Assembly (NCBI GenBank): GCA_011033025.1
Contig: WFMF01000067.1
Location: 124,001-188,000 of the forward strand
DNA length: 64,000 nt
Direction: 5' to 3'
Origin: Beroe forskalii
Taxonomy: Eukaryota; Ctenophora; Nuda; Beroida; Beroidae
Part shown: one piece after another, positions 11,621-22,176 of the stretch
Position numbering within the stretch: the first letter of the stretch is position 1
How the letters are laid out: every line of letters starts with the position of its first letter
Notes under the pieces: model-generated
What the model saw: the letters and a program-made list of their open reading frames with translations, nothing else
The model's database searches: none
Told to the model about the DNA's origin: nothing
Translations under genes and position numbers: made by a program

Positions 11621-13078
11621 ATGTCATCGTTGCTACCGAACTCAGAAATCAAGCAGGAGCTACTCGACACCCTCGACAAGCTCATCCGTCACTCTTCCTC
11701 TGAAGCTCAGATGCTGAAGGAAGCTCTGCACTCGTATCGCTTAGAATCCTGCAAGTCAGCCGAACTGCCATCTGTTACTGAAGTGAAACACGAAGTTAAG
11801 GAGGAGGATGTGAAGGTAGAGACTGCTCCCGTCCTTTCAGAACCGATGCCACCCCTCCTTCGGTGTTCTTCTCCCCAGATCTCAGCTCCAGATCTGCCTA
11901 CTGCCCAGCTCCTGTCACCCCTCTTCGATATCCTGCCTCCTGAACACCAGCCTCCCCTCCACCCTCCTCCCCCTCTCCCAGATACCACTCATCCTAGTGT
12001 GCTGAACACACATCCCAATGTGATGACACCAGATGACACGCTCAGTGGGGCGAAGAGACCTCACCCTGAGGATACCCTCCGAGCAGCCCAAACCCTCCTA
12101 GACATCAACAACAGACTGAACGAGCAGCTGAGGAGGGTTATCCCTCCAGAAGAACAACTCTCACTCCAGACACAGCCCCTCCAACAACCTCTTCCAGTTC
12201 ACCCTGATCTTGCGGAACAGCCCCTGTCTAAACGACCCCGGATAGACCTGGGTCCACACTTCCCTCCAGAACCAGCAGCTCCCTCCTCCACTCCCATGGT
12301 ACTGGTTCCCATTCCAGCTGACAGGATTAAGGACCTGCTGCTGAATGGCGGAGTGATTCCTCCCATGTCCCTGCTCTCTGCTCTACCCCTCGCCCAGCTC
12401 TCTGACTTAACCTCTCAGCTGAACACCCCTCCTCTGGTTGACGCTCCTCTCCGAGGTCCTGTAGCTCCTCCTCCTGCCATCGCCTCCTCCACCAGCCCCA
12501 CTCCTCCTCCAGCCCTCACCTCCTCCCCCTCCTCACCACCCCTCATCTCCCCCACCATGTCCTCATCAATCCTCAGGTTTTGTGAGAGGAGGGCGAGGGT
12601 CGATGCGGTGGACGTCTTCCACTACCTGCCTGCAGATGCCCGCGCTTCACCCTTCCCTACAGCCAAGTCCGGAAACTACAGGAACATCCTGGATGACATC
12701 ACAACCAACAAGGTGAAAATGCCCAAGCTCCCGAAGGACTTCGAAGCCCTGCCCAAGTTGAACCAGCTACAAAACGAACGGACAGTCTACACGCCGTACC
12801 AGACGGAGAAACTGGAAAGCAGTTTCAACTCCAACGCCTTCCTGACGAAGGAAGGGAGGGAGGCTCTGGGTAGGGAGCTGAACATCCACCCGGGGAGGAT
12901 CAAGGTGTGGTATCAGAACCGCCGGGCTAGGATGAGGAGGAAGAGATGCTCAAGGAGAAGATCAAGGCTGCAGCTAGATCCGGAACAGCTGGTGTTGCCG
13001 TGTGTGAGGATGAGTCGAGTGGCTGATTGGGGATGTATGCCATTCGTGGATATCAGAGAGACGTTCTATTTTTATTAG
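11621..13078 (+). CDS. homeobox transcription factor, divergent
   Basis: The protein has 485 residues from one uninterrupted frame. A canonical 60-residue homeodomain occupies residues 383-442, with R5 at 387, L16 at 398, F20 at 402 and helix 3 reading KVWYQNRRARMRRK. So position 49 is Tyr instead of the usual Phe, with Q50, N51 and R53 kept. There is no three-residue TALE insertion. The class is unclear: Q50 and the Arg-rich helix 3 fit ANTP or paired-like groups, and I cannot assign an orthologue. Upstream, residues 65-320 are very rich in Pro, Ser and Leu, typical of a disordered regulatory region. The short segments AKRPHPED (144) and SKRPRIDL (203) may be nuclear-localisation-like. The ATG follows a TTTCGCAG by one base. 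The gene is nested in an intron of the coiled-coil gene. Confidence 0.9.
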   Translation: MSSLLPNSEIKQELLDTLDKLIRHSSSEAQMLKEALHSYRLESCKSAELPSVTEVKHEVKEEDVKVETAPVLSEPMPPLLRCSSPQISAPDLPTAQLLSPLFDILPPEHQPPLHPPPPLPDTTHPSVLNTHPNVMTPDDTLSGAKRPHPEDTLRAAQTLLDINNRLNEQLRRVIPPEEQLSLQTQPLQQPLPVHPDLAEQPLSKRPRIDLGPHFPPEPAAPSSTPMVLVPIPADRIKDLLLNGGVIPPMSLLSALPLAQLSDLTSQLNTPPLVDAPLRGPVAPPPAIASSTSPTPPPALTSSPSSPPLISPTMSSSILRFCERRARVDAVDVFHYLPADARASPFPTAKSGNYRNILDDITTNKVKMPKLPKDFEALPKLNQLQNERTVYTPYQTEKLESSFNSNAFLTKEGREALGRELNIHPGRIKVWYQNRRARMRRKRCSRRRSRLQLDPEQLVLPCVRMSRVADWGCMPFVDIRETFYFY

Positions 13079-13246
13079 AATCATTGCTTTTTATTTATTT
13101 GATATTGAATCAGTCAACGAAATCCCATTTTGGAATAATATTTTTAGATTATACAAAGCTGTTTTTCTTTTTCAAGCACAAAAATTGATGATTGATTGAA
13201 AACATATTTTGAAAATATATTTGGCGTAACCGCAACACTCTTGTTG

Positions 13247-13252
13247 AATAAA
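13247..13252 (+). terminator. polyadenylation signal AATAAA
   Basis: A canonical AATAAA lies 169 bp after the homeobox stop codon, in AT-rich sequence. It is the first good candidate downstream. Confidence 0.55.
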
Positions 13253-14023
13253 AATATAGTCTGTTGGGAACATGGGGATGAATATTGCGGGGATCTTCCA
13301 ATGTGTGAAATACTGGTAAATCACGCCACTAAAATGGTAATTTAGCATGTGCCTCTGAGTAAAATGCGCGTCAATTATTAAATTTTCAGACCAAAAATGG
13401 TCCAGGGGATTATAAATGGTCGAACTTTACTTCTGATTATGGCACAAAAGCCTCAAACGCCCATTTTATGTCCCATAAGGATCACAATTAACTGGTATAA
13501 TTGTCTGAGTTTCTCTCTTATTTTGGAAATTTGCCAACATTGCTCCATTTGCTCCCAGCATCATGGTAACTTCCAATGTGCGGTGGTGTTAGGGGGTCAT
13601 AGTGTGCGTCACATGCGATAATTAGTTGAATTCAGTCTTTAGAGATTCAATCGCACTCTTATAGTCTTATTCTTCCAATTCACATTCATGTCAAAAAATA
13701 GCGCACTGATTCACGAATAATAAGGAATAACAGACCCAAAATGTTTGATGCTTAAAATAGATACAGGCTCACTGGTAAAATCATCGCAAGAAAATAACGT
13801 TACGATTGTAAAAACACAAAAACTCTTTTTTCTTTGAATAACGACTCTACTTAAAATCGCATACGAAACCATTCAAGTTTTATAGTGGCTGACCAAAGAT
13901 GGTCTTATTAAATCCTTTTAGCAAATTTATTGTGTCCTTTCAGCAAATGTAGCCTCCCAGTAGTCCCAAGTACCACCGCGAATTGTTTTACAACTTGACA
14001 ATATTACTTACTTTTCGTTACAG
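13253..14023. other. intron, 3' part after the nested gene
   Basis: AT-rich sequence with no supported exon, ending in CGTTACAG, the acceptor for the exon at 14024. Confidence 0.5.
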
Positions 14024-14135
14024 CTCCCACCAGCGAAGAAAAGCAACAGATGCAGGAACTTTCGGACGTGCAGTCCGACGAGTGGCTGAATCTGGAGATC
14101 GAAGTTGCCAGGCTCCAGAGGGAACTTGCAGATAG
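14024..14135 (+). CDS. coiled-coil gene, exon
   Basis: The acceptor is GTTACAG and the donor AG/GTGAAT. It enters in phase 1 and leaves in phase 2. The 37 residues include LQRELADR-type heptads (EVARLQRELADR). Confidence 0.75.
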
Positions 14136-15938
14136 GTGAATCATTTCAGTTAATTATTTGATTATTAGTATCCCATCATGACGATCTAGATTTTAAAACT
14201 TTTTTATGTTACAAAATTTGTTTTGAATTTATTCATCGACATTTATTGGACACGGATATGAACCTTAGATTGCCTAAATTAGGGAAATATTGTAAGAATA
14301 ACTCTGTACTCATGTCAAGATTTGGATAACTTCGCATCGCATTGTAAGATATTATCTGTATTTTTTCACCTCACACGCTGCTGTTGGAGTTTTCAGTTGT
14401 CGTTAAATTTAGAGCAGGATATTACACGTTCGTCGCTGTGTTTTTTATACTATTTAGAAACACAGAAACATGAGTTGATCCAAACACTGCAACTTTTACT
14501 GTTTTTTGTTGATTAGAATAGCCTGACATGAATGAAAATTTTATCTAAATGTTATTTTTATTTGTATGATTGCGTCTGTTTTGTCCATATCCTGTTTAAT
14601 TTGTGTTTAATTCCTGTGTAATTTCTGTTCAATTCCCCTTTTTTTCATTTATAGTCCCTGTTTAGTTCCTTTTTACTTAAATAGTTTCTGTTTAATACGG
14701 TTTGATTAGTGCTACTGCTACATCTGCGTGAGATAATGTTATAATCCTACGTTGAACGCGCTATTTTGTTCAATTGCTTGTGACGTGAGCTTTCAGGTAT
14801 AAATCTCGATATATAGAACCCTTCTTACACTTTTCACCGGGCGTCAGTCGTCCAGGCACAATGTCAACAAGGCATGATGTAGCGGTTTATTAATGGTTTA
14901 TTAATGGTTTATTAATGGTTTATTTCCTTTACACGTGAATGACGTGACTCATTTCTTGCTACTCCTAAGTTCGGATTATGCACGCCCTCAGTCCACACTA
15001 TAGAGCTATAACATTACATAATATCATGATGCATCATGTTGTCAATGAAATAATAAACACGCTGTTCACTTCACACCAATGAGCAATACGTACGATTTAC
15101 TGCAAGTTCAATCAATCAGATGAGTTCATAAGGCGACAGAAATGAGAAAGGTCAGGACCTCAAAACCCAATCATCTGGCACGTGGACAGAACTTATGACA
15201 GTTTATTCATAAGCCCTCTAGTGCTCGTCAAGGCGTCAAGCCCTTCGTCCCCCATGATATAACTTGGCAATGCGGTTTTACCTGCGGATGCTTTTATTAT
15301 ATCTTCATAAATCTCTTCCTTGAGGCTGCATGTACAGTTGCTTATATTAGCTGCCCAGAAACTTTAAAAATGGACTAAAAAGTAGCTAAATCCGACTGGA
15401 AGTGTATGTTTTTCCGTTTTTGGCCCATTTAACTCTGTGAGCATTCCTGTGTGTATAACAGGAAGAATGTACTAACTACTTAAGTATACATAATGTTTGT
15501 TATCAAGTCGTATATAAACAAAACCATTGCGCGCATAATGATATTGGACTTATTATTATCCATACGTCCTTCCTGAGCCAAGTTTTTACGATTTTCGACA
15601 TATTGCTCGGCTGCTCCTTGACTCAAGATAGGATTTTAGTATCTTTGCTCAACCGGAAGGGTGTGAAAAGTGCGAGATCGATGTTTCCAATTTCCATTCA
15701 AAAACAGTTGCAAAAACATTTGATTAGAAATCATGCAAAATCGAATTTGTTGAATTTTTCCATTTTTGGCTAGTTTGCCAGATTTAACTGTTGTATAAGA
15801 TGTAACTCATAAAAGTTAAGATTTTGTTCTTGTCAGTCCTGTTAATTGCATCCGATAAACATCGTCATATTATGTAACACACGGTCTCTAAACAGGAATC
15901 CCAATATACATGTTTTAATATCCCCTATTCCCGTGTAG
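14136..15938. other. intron
   Basis: AT-rich intron. It contains a four-fold GGTTTATTAAT microsatellite at 14883-14921 and nothing else that I can support. Confidence 0.5.
14883..14921. repeat. GGTTTATTAAT microsatellite
   Basis: An 11-bp unit is repeated about 3.5 times without change. Confidence 0.8.
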
Positions 15939-16035
15939 GGACTCCATTATCCGGACACAGAAAGAAGCGCTTGACAAGGCCATGTCTAAAGGTGGCTCAT
16001 CACGACAGATGTCTCTTGCTGGAGCTGCTAAACAG
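15939..16035 (+). CDS. coiled-coil gene, exon
   Basis: It starts after TCCCGTGTAG in phase 2 and ends CAG/GTAATT in phase 0. It encodes DSIIRTQKEALDKAMSKGG and then a short Ser/Ala-rich, less helical stretch, which may be a break in the coiled coil. Confidence 0.7.
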
Positions 16036-16293
16036 GTAATTTCTTCTTCAGAAACTATGCTTATTAGATCTCAGAAACAAGTAGTTTTTTTCTCAGAAAA
16101 GGGTTTTCTAGTGCACCTTGACGTCAAGAAATCTAAAATAGGAGGGTGTGTGATATTTTATATTTTCAGAATTGGGCGCCATATGGGTGAGAAAGCATTT
16201 TAATAACAATTCTAAAAATATTATAATATTTCAAGTAACTATTAATATAAGTAGGTGTTAAGATTGCTTCAATACATTTAACCATTGTCTCAG

Positions 16294-16326
16294 AATGTTA
16301 TGAAACCAAACCGACGAAATCTTCTG
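16294..16326 (+). CDS. coiled-coil gene, 33-nt microexon
   Basis: It is bounded by TTGTCTCAG and CTG/GTAAGT, and both ends are in phase 0. It encodes NVMKPNRRNLL. Including or skipping it leaves the frame unchanged, so it may be a cassette exon. Confidence 0.55.
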
Positions 16327-16800
16327 GTAAGTAGATTGCAGCAACGCATGTGGTATATAATATATGAGCTGCAATCGGGGTATCGAATTTAAAACCAATA
16401 TTAATCTTGAAATTAGAATAAGAGATATTGTCTTTAGGTATAGGAAATTAAAAGTAGGATCAGCGATAAATTATGCATGATCGTAGCTGCTCATTTAGGT
16501 AGATATTCTAGTGAGAAATTATAAATACGTTTCATTAAGAGACTCAGCTGCTCTAATCTTCAAAGTACCACCACTATTTAACCCATGGCTGCAGCTAAAT
16601 GCAAAATTACGGACTACGTTTCTCCCTGAAATGTACATAAACGCACACTTCACAAAATTTATTTTCCACAAAATTTGTAAAAAATGAATCGATCCATGAT
16701 ACGATTATATATACGATTTTGCACTCACTAGGGGTGAAATATAATATTTATATGCAATGTATTCCCCCTATCAACCCCGCCACCACTTCCTCCCCACTAG

Positions 16801-16973
16801 GCGCTGGATATCAACGTTAACGACATAGCTCGTAAGTACCAGGAGAGCCTGCGTCTCTGCAAGGACAGGATGGAAGAGGAGGAGGAGGAGGGGAGTGGGA
16901 GGGAGGAGTACGAACAGAGACTCAGTGACTTGGAGAGGAAACACTACGAACTAGTCGAGCAACTAGGAGTCAG
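16801..16973 (+). CDS. coiled-coil gene, exon
   Basis: The acceptor is CCCCACTAG and the donor AG/GTGCGT. It is phase 0 in and phase 2 out. It contains an acidic run (EEEEEEGSGREE) flanked by heptads, including RLSDLERKHYELVEQLG. Confidence 0.75.
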
Positions 16974-17318
16974 GTGCGTGTGTGTGGAGGACATGTATAG
17001 CAAAACATCGGCTTTGTGTGTTCTATGAGAGCCAGGTATAAAGCAGGGCTAGGCGCTCTGCTGCTCGGGTTTTATTAGCGAGGTATACATGTGTCGTGCT
17101 TCATGAAAGTTAAGGGAGTGCTAGTCGAAAATTATTGTGAAGGGAAGTCTCTTTCTGCTCTCTTTGCTCACCATCTATTCAGCCAGCGATATGTCGGCCA
17201 AGTTCTGCTTTCGCTTATCACTCTCCTAATATCGATATTTTATTTCATGTTTAATATTTTGACTTTTCGATATTCTATCGTGAACTGTCTCTGTTATCGC
17301 CTTGTCTTCCCACACTAG

Positions 17319-17448
17319 GCACACCGAGGAGATGGAGACCCTGAGGACTGACTACGAGGTCCTACTAGAGCTGGCAGTCAAGGAGAAGGAGAGTGAGATG
17401 AGGAACACCATCATCGAGAACGAGGAAATGGAGGATCTAGCTGCACAG
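17319..17448 (+). CDS. coiled-coil gene, exon
   Basis: The acceptor is CACACTAG, phase 2 in and phase 0 out. The donor is either CAG/GTTTTA at 17448 or ACG/GTGTAA at 17457; both keep the frame. It encodes highly charged coiled coil (HTEEMETLRTDYEVLLELAV). Confidence 0.7.
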
Positions 17449-17628
17449 GTTTTAACGGTGTAATGCAGTGCAGGATTCACTTTTCTACCTCTGATCTGTA
17501 TGATGGCACTGCTGTTTTGAGTGTTTATTGTTTAACTAAAGATTCCTTATTTTGAAATTACTAAATCACGATTCCACCAAAGTTTACGCTGCTTCCGGTT
17601 ATGTAAATCTGTATTAAAGCATTTTCAG

Positions 17629-17743
17629 GTTGACGAGTTATCTATGAAGGTTACTAGCCAGGAAAAGGACATAGAATCCAAGGAGAGATACATTGCTAGT
17701 TTACAAGATGATATCAGAGTTCTCAAGGATAACCAACCTCCAA
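17629..17743 (+). CDS. coiled-coil gene, exon
   Basis: The acceptor is ATTTTCAG and the donor A/GTCAGT. It is phase 0 in and phase 1 out. The residues include SQEKDIESKERYIASLQDDI. Confidence 0.75.
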
Positions 17744-17944
17744 GTCAGTATTCTGATTCGTTAAAATTGCTTCGTTTCGTTACTTAGTAGAACTCGGATT
17801 TTACCGAATTTTATTACGGATTAGCCATAATTAGCGGCTTGACAGTCAGCTAGCAGGTGGCATCACGATCTGTCAATCGGCAGGGCAGTTCTCTAGTCTC
17901 TGCTCCAAATTAAATGAATTATTACGCCTGTTTCGCATCTGCAG

Positions 17945-18051
17945 GTCCGATACCTCAGATAGTAATCGAGGACCCAGAAGGACAACAACAGTGTGAACAG
18001 TGTGTTAAGAAGTCAGAACAGATCCAGGAACTCACTGATGCCATTCAACAG
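17945..18051 (+). CDS. coiled-coil gene, exon
   Basis: The acceptor is CATCTGCAG and the end is CAACAG/GTTACA, phase 1 in and phase 0 out. A Pro-containing linker (GPIPQIVIEDPEG) is followed by CEQCVKKSEQIQEL. Confidence 0.7.
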
Positions 18052-18190
18052 GTTACACACGACCCTTCAGTTTCTGTCAATCATATCAGATTATGATTAG
18101 GATTATTTGAGTCATCGTTTTTAAGTGATAAGTCGAAATTGTTTTGAAATGAAAGACTACTAATTCCATTATAAGATTATAGGTTTCATC

Positions 18191-18343
18191 GGTCGTATGA
18201 AAGTATACCATTGATGACCCCTACTGACTGCTCTCAAATGTTCAAAATCACTCATGATAAATGTGAGAACAATGATCAGAAAGTGGTCAGAAGTGGTTCA
18301 CATGGGGGTCAGTAAGGGGTCGTTGGTTTACTTTCATACGACC
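18191..18343. mobile_element. 153-bp inverted-repeat transposon with 8-bp target duplication
   Basis: The ends are GGTCGTATGAAAGTATACCA and, reverse-complemented, GGTCGTATGAAAGTAAACCA. It is flanked by GTTTCATC (18183) and GTTTTATC (18344), an 8-bp target duplication with one change. It belongs to the same family as the element at 48174-49628 and is too short to encode a transposase. Eight-bp duplications are typical of hAT-type elements, though the terminal sequence alone does not prove that superfamily. Confidence 0.85.
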
Positions 18344-18514
18344 GTTTTATCATGTGTTGCAATGTTCCATGGAATACGTTGGTGCATCTGAGAATCTCGA
18401 CCATTACTCCATTCTTGGTTTTTAAGGTTATAATTGTTGCAATTGTTTACTCAAAATCGAATGACTGCAATTAAACCAAAAATGGCCTTCATTTTAAAAG
18501 TTGTATCATTTCAG

Positions 18515-19066
18515 AGGGATGAACAGTGTGCTGATGTTTGCCTGAAAGCAGAACAAGACTTCTTGGAAGTGCATCGTGAAAGAAACGAAATAAAGAACGA
18601 AGTCACGAGTCTGAAATCAGATCTGGATAGCTTCACTTCGGACGTTAAAAGCGTTCTCCAGAGCTACGCTGACACCATTGACACCACAGTCTCCAGCAGC
18701 AATTCTTCTCCTGATGTTGTCAGTGTGGGGTGTCAAACCATCGTCACTCACAAGCCTCGAGTCCTCCCCACTCCCGGACACTCGGAGTACAGCGCCGCGC
18801 ACCCCCAAGACACGTGCAGTTTGCAATGCCGGAGCGCGCAGACCTCCCTCACCAACCTAGCAACGGCCGAAGTGGTGGCCGAGCAGGCCGAGCATTTCAG
18901 ACGGAAGGAGGAGGGTTATAAGCGGGACCTGTTCGAGTTGAGGGTCAAGTTGAAGGAGCTGGAGGCGAAGATGATACACTTGAAGAGGAAAGCGGAGGAG
19001 ATTAAGGGGAATATGCCAGTGGAGATACCGCCAGAGGGATTCAGTAATGACAAGCTACTGGGTGCA
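18515..19066 (+). CDS. coiled-coil gene, large exon
   Basis: The acceptor is ATCATTTCAG, phase 0. The exon has a coiled coil (residues 1-45), a Ser/Thr/Pro-rich middle (about 55-125) holding two cysteine/glutamine motifs (VGCQTI and SAQTSL), and a second coiled coil (about 130-170). The 3' end is uncertain. Donor GTTAAC at 19067 would join the next exon in phase 0; otherwise the frame reads to a TAG at 19109 and the gene ends there. Confidence 0.7.
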
Positions 19067-19111
19067 GTTAACATTCCTCAGTTCACGCTCAGACATTATT
19101 CTAATTTCTAG

Positions 19112-19395
19112 ATTCATTTAAAACCTGGGGAACTTGATTTCAATGAGCTCTTGAATGAACACTACAATTTATCCTCAATCCGGTCAAATTTACCCTCCAA
19201 TTACATAGCCCAGCTATACCAAATCTCCCTCCAGCTACTGGAGATGGTGCAGGACCGGGAGAACACTCTGCAGCAAGTCCGCCGTCTCCACGGACAGAAC
19301 CTGGCCACGATGCGGCGGAGACATGACAAGGTGGTCGGGGGTCTCCAAACCACCATCGACCAGCTGGAGTCTACCCTCCAACAATTCGTTCCTTG
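19112..19395 (+). CDS. coiled-coil gene, last recognised exon
   Basis: It begins after CTAATTTCTAG and is open in phase 0 as IHLKPGELDFNELLNEH, with a long Gln/Arg-rich helix to DQLESTLQQFVP. The probable donor is G/GTCAGT at 19396. The open frame continues to 19612, but with composition typical of intron. A terminal exon was not found. Confidence 0.6.
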
Positions 19396-20104
19396 GTCAG
19401 TATGGAAGGTGCTTCTGGACCTTGCTCACCTTAGTACACAATATGTATCCAAACATCGATGTTCCCCTATTTCTAATCGTCAGGAAAGTATTAACAATCT
19501 CATCCCATGGTACGGGACGCTTGACAGAGTTGAGAAGTCCACAACAGACAGAATATCAGTGACATGCAGGCAGGGCCGGTTCAGTGCATGTAAGTACCTC
19601 CTGATTCAGTAACTGTTATGTTGACACTTTGTAAATTAGCCAGATAAAGATGAGATTGACGCGTTACATAAAGTAGCGGGTAGGGTGTAAAGGGGTTGAA
19701 GGATGGTCAGAGGGGAGGAAAAGAGGTTCTTGGCCCCACTGGGTCTGGCCGAGCAGAGTTCCAGTGGGTTACGGGGCAGAACCCCTCAACGACCTAGTTT
19801 TTGACCTGAAATAACGGGGTTTCAGAAGGGTTGGGGATGGCGGGAAGCTTCATGAGAGCCGTGTAACGCCCTCCCACGGCTCGGGCTGTACGTGTTCTCA
19901 AAGTGAGAAGGTATTATGTTATGATCCAACTATGACATGGCCTTCAGTGCATGCACAGTGATTGCAGATAACCTCTCTCAGCACTGATGGATGTGGGGCG
20001 CCAGCTGCTACAGTGGTAGGTGTCAACTCTTTCAAATCATCCATTCTTCCGTGTTTTTGAGAAGTTTTTACCTAATTTGGAGGGAAACGGAGTAAGCATA
20101 GAAA
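19396..20104. other. gene-free stretch
   Basis: After the last recognised exon I see no supported coding sequence. A GC-richer patch at 19680-19900 (GGGGTTTCAGAAGGG, CCCCACTGGGTCTGG) may be an old repeat. Confidence 0.4.
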
Positions 20105-20460
20105 TTTCAAAACAAGTAACCACGACATGTTAGTTGCAGCGAATTTTCATCATAGCATACGACATCATCAGGCTGAAATTGTATTGGCATTTATATCATT
20201 GCACACAAGCAAACATATAAATATTGATAACCAACAGGCAAGAACTACTCAATATAAGAAACGTGGCAAAACATGATAATTTTAAATCGACATGTTTTGC
20301 CACGTTTCTTATATTGAGTAGTTCTTACCTGTTGGTTATCAATATTTATATGTTTGCTTGGGTGCAATGATATAAATGCCAATACAATTTCAGCCTGATG
20401 ATTTCATATGATATGATGAAAATTCGCTGCAACTAACATGTCGTGGTTACTTGTTTTGAA
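20105..20460. mobile_element. 356-bp near-perfect palindrome
   Basis: The left arm (TTCAAAACAAGTAACCACGA...) and the right arm are reverse complements over about 165-170 bp with few mismatches, around a centre near 20275-20297. It behaves like a hairpin MITE. No convincing target duplication is visible at its edges. Transcription would give a long double-stranded hairpin RNA. Confidence 0.8.
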
Positions 20461-21712
20461 GTTTTAACCTTATCTATTTTATTTTACGGCTTAAAACAAG
20501 GTACCAGATGAAGTTTAAAATTTGGATTGTACTGTTTGAAAATTGAAAGTTGAAATTAACCAGGATGTTGAACTACTTAAATGATCTCAAGTTTTGCATT
20601 AAATAGCTTTTATATTGATGTTCTTTTGTCGGAAAAGTTAATTTTCTGAAAAATTGAATTGACGAGAGAAAAGTTTTAAAATTTCTACCACAAAGACGAT
20701 CCAATTCCATGATTGTCACAGTAATTTATTCATCGCTGCATTTCAATTTTCAAACTAGCGAGACAGTCTTAAAATTCCACAGTTAAGTGCTTACTATTTA
20801 CGGTAAATAATTCTGTCTTGATATTTAAATAACTACACCGATCAAGACAATGGAACATCATGACAACAAATATAACAATTATTTTCATAATATCATGCAT
20901 TGGATTAAATTCTTTAACTTCAAGCACAAATCAAGTATCAACAACGATGTTTTGCAGCTTTTATTGTCAAGCTCTATTTAAATTTTTGTAAAATATGCAG
21001 CGTCCAATGGTAGCATTTCCTGCAGAATGTCACGTGACATGGACCTTAGCAACACTTAAAGATGCACATTGCTCCAGCCTCTATTAAATTCAACTGATTT
21101 TCGTCTCCAGATGCAAATGCTGTTCCCCAAAAATACTCGCGTTTTTAGTGATTGTCTTAAGTATGAGATATGACAGGTTGCGTGTGATGTCAAATTTTTG
21201 TCAAAGTTTCATGAAAATATGAATTGTATTTGTTATGAGATATCTATAGCCTACCCACGGACCCCCCCTCCTAGCCACAAACTTGCCCTCCAAAATTGTT
21301 TTCATCCCATTAGCAGCCTGCTATTGTCCTTCGATTAAATTTGTACCGAATTTCTGAGTAGTGAAGCGGAGGTCTGGGGGCGGCAGACCCCAGTCCAGAA
21401 TCAACAGGATTAAAACTCATATTTCAGTCTAATTTCAAGGTTATTTAAATGCACAATAGGACGTTTTCAATAGGATTTCAACTTTCATGCAAGAATGATT
21501 TTGGAATCTCATCACACAAGTTCAAGCGTTTGTGCCTCAAAAATTTTGATGATGTTGTGTCAACATTTGCCTCAAGTTTGAATATTTTGAATTCAAAAAC
21601 ACTCCCTTTACACTGCGCAGGGACAAAATTGAGACATTCCCAGGGGACTGCCCGAGGAATGTTTTTCGAGTAAACATCGCTTTTGAACCTTTATAAAAGT
21701 ATAGACCTGGAT
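20461..21712. other. gene-free stretch
   Basis: AT-rich sequence without a supported gene. A 55-bp segment at about 21107-21165 (AGATGCAAATGCTGTT...) recurs at 29606-29660. It may mark the outer edge of the duplicated block or may be a separate repeat. Confidence 0.4.
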
Positions 21713-21822
21713 TAAGTTCCAAACCCACCCCGATCAAAGTTTCTTGTTTTTCCCTTTATTTCCTTGTGATCCAAAAATTGCGGATTGATGTGATTTGAAT
21801 CTTGAAAATTAGACTCACATAG

Positions 21823-22172
21823 ACTCTTCACCACCAGGACTCTTCACCAACTAGAATATTCACCATCTAGACTCACTACCACCCAGACTCCTCTTGTCTG
21901 AGTCGTGGCGCGCGCGAGGGGGTCAGGCATCGCCTGACAAAACTCTCACCATATAGAATCTTCACCATTTAGACTCTTCACTTCCTATACTCCTTGCCAG
22001 CTTGAATCCTTGCCAACTTGACTTTTCACCACCTAGACTCCTCACCAGTTAGACTCATCATCAACTAGACTCCTCACCATCTAGACCCCTCACCTCCTAG
22101 ACTCCTCACCTCCTAGACTCCTCACCAGTTAGACTCCTCACCATCTAGACCCCTCACCTCCTAGACTCCTCA
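21823..22172 (+). repeat. tandem TAGACTCCTCACC repeat directly upstream of the start codon
   Basis: About 16-bp units of TAGACTCCTCACCANC, some reading GACTCTTCACC, run up to five bases before the ATG at 22177. The final unit ends CTCCTCAGGCG, which resembles a pyrimidine tract plus AG acceptor. The other gene copy has the same array at 45763-46060. Confidence 0.8.
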
Positions 22173-22176
22173 GGCG

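Larger units (their letters stand above)
6637..19395 (+). other. multi-exon gene for a long coiled-coil protein
   Basis: Ten exons are listed separately: 6637-6799, 14024-14135, 15939-16035, 16294-16326, 16801-16973, 17319-17448, 17629-17743, 17945-18051, 18515-about 19066 and 19112-19395. They join in one frame through matching phases and encode about 590 residues, almost all heptad-like and rich in Glu, Lys, Leu and Gln. The first and last coding exons are not visible, so the protein is longer. The pattern fits a cytoskeletal, centrosomal or membrane-tethering coiled-coil protein, but I recognise no specific family. The 7.2-kb intron at 6800-14023 hosts an entire homeobox gene on the same strand. 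Other introns carry a small transposon (18191) and ordinary AT-rich sequence. Confidence 0.75.

Noticed and set aside
19151-19612. Extending the last coiled-coil exon to 19612
   Set aside because: After the GTCAGT donor at 19396 the residues lose coiled-coil character, so the extra 70 codons look like read-through into intron.
20105-20460. MITE with target duplication
   Set aside because: The palindrome is real, but no matching flanks were found, so a transposition event is not claimed.
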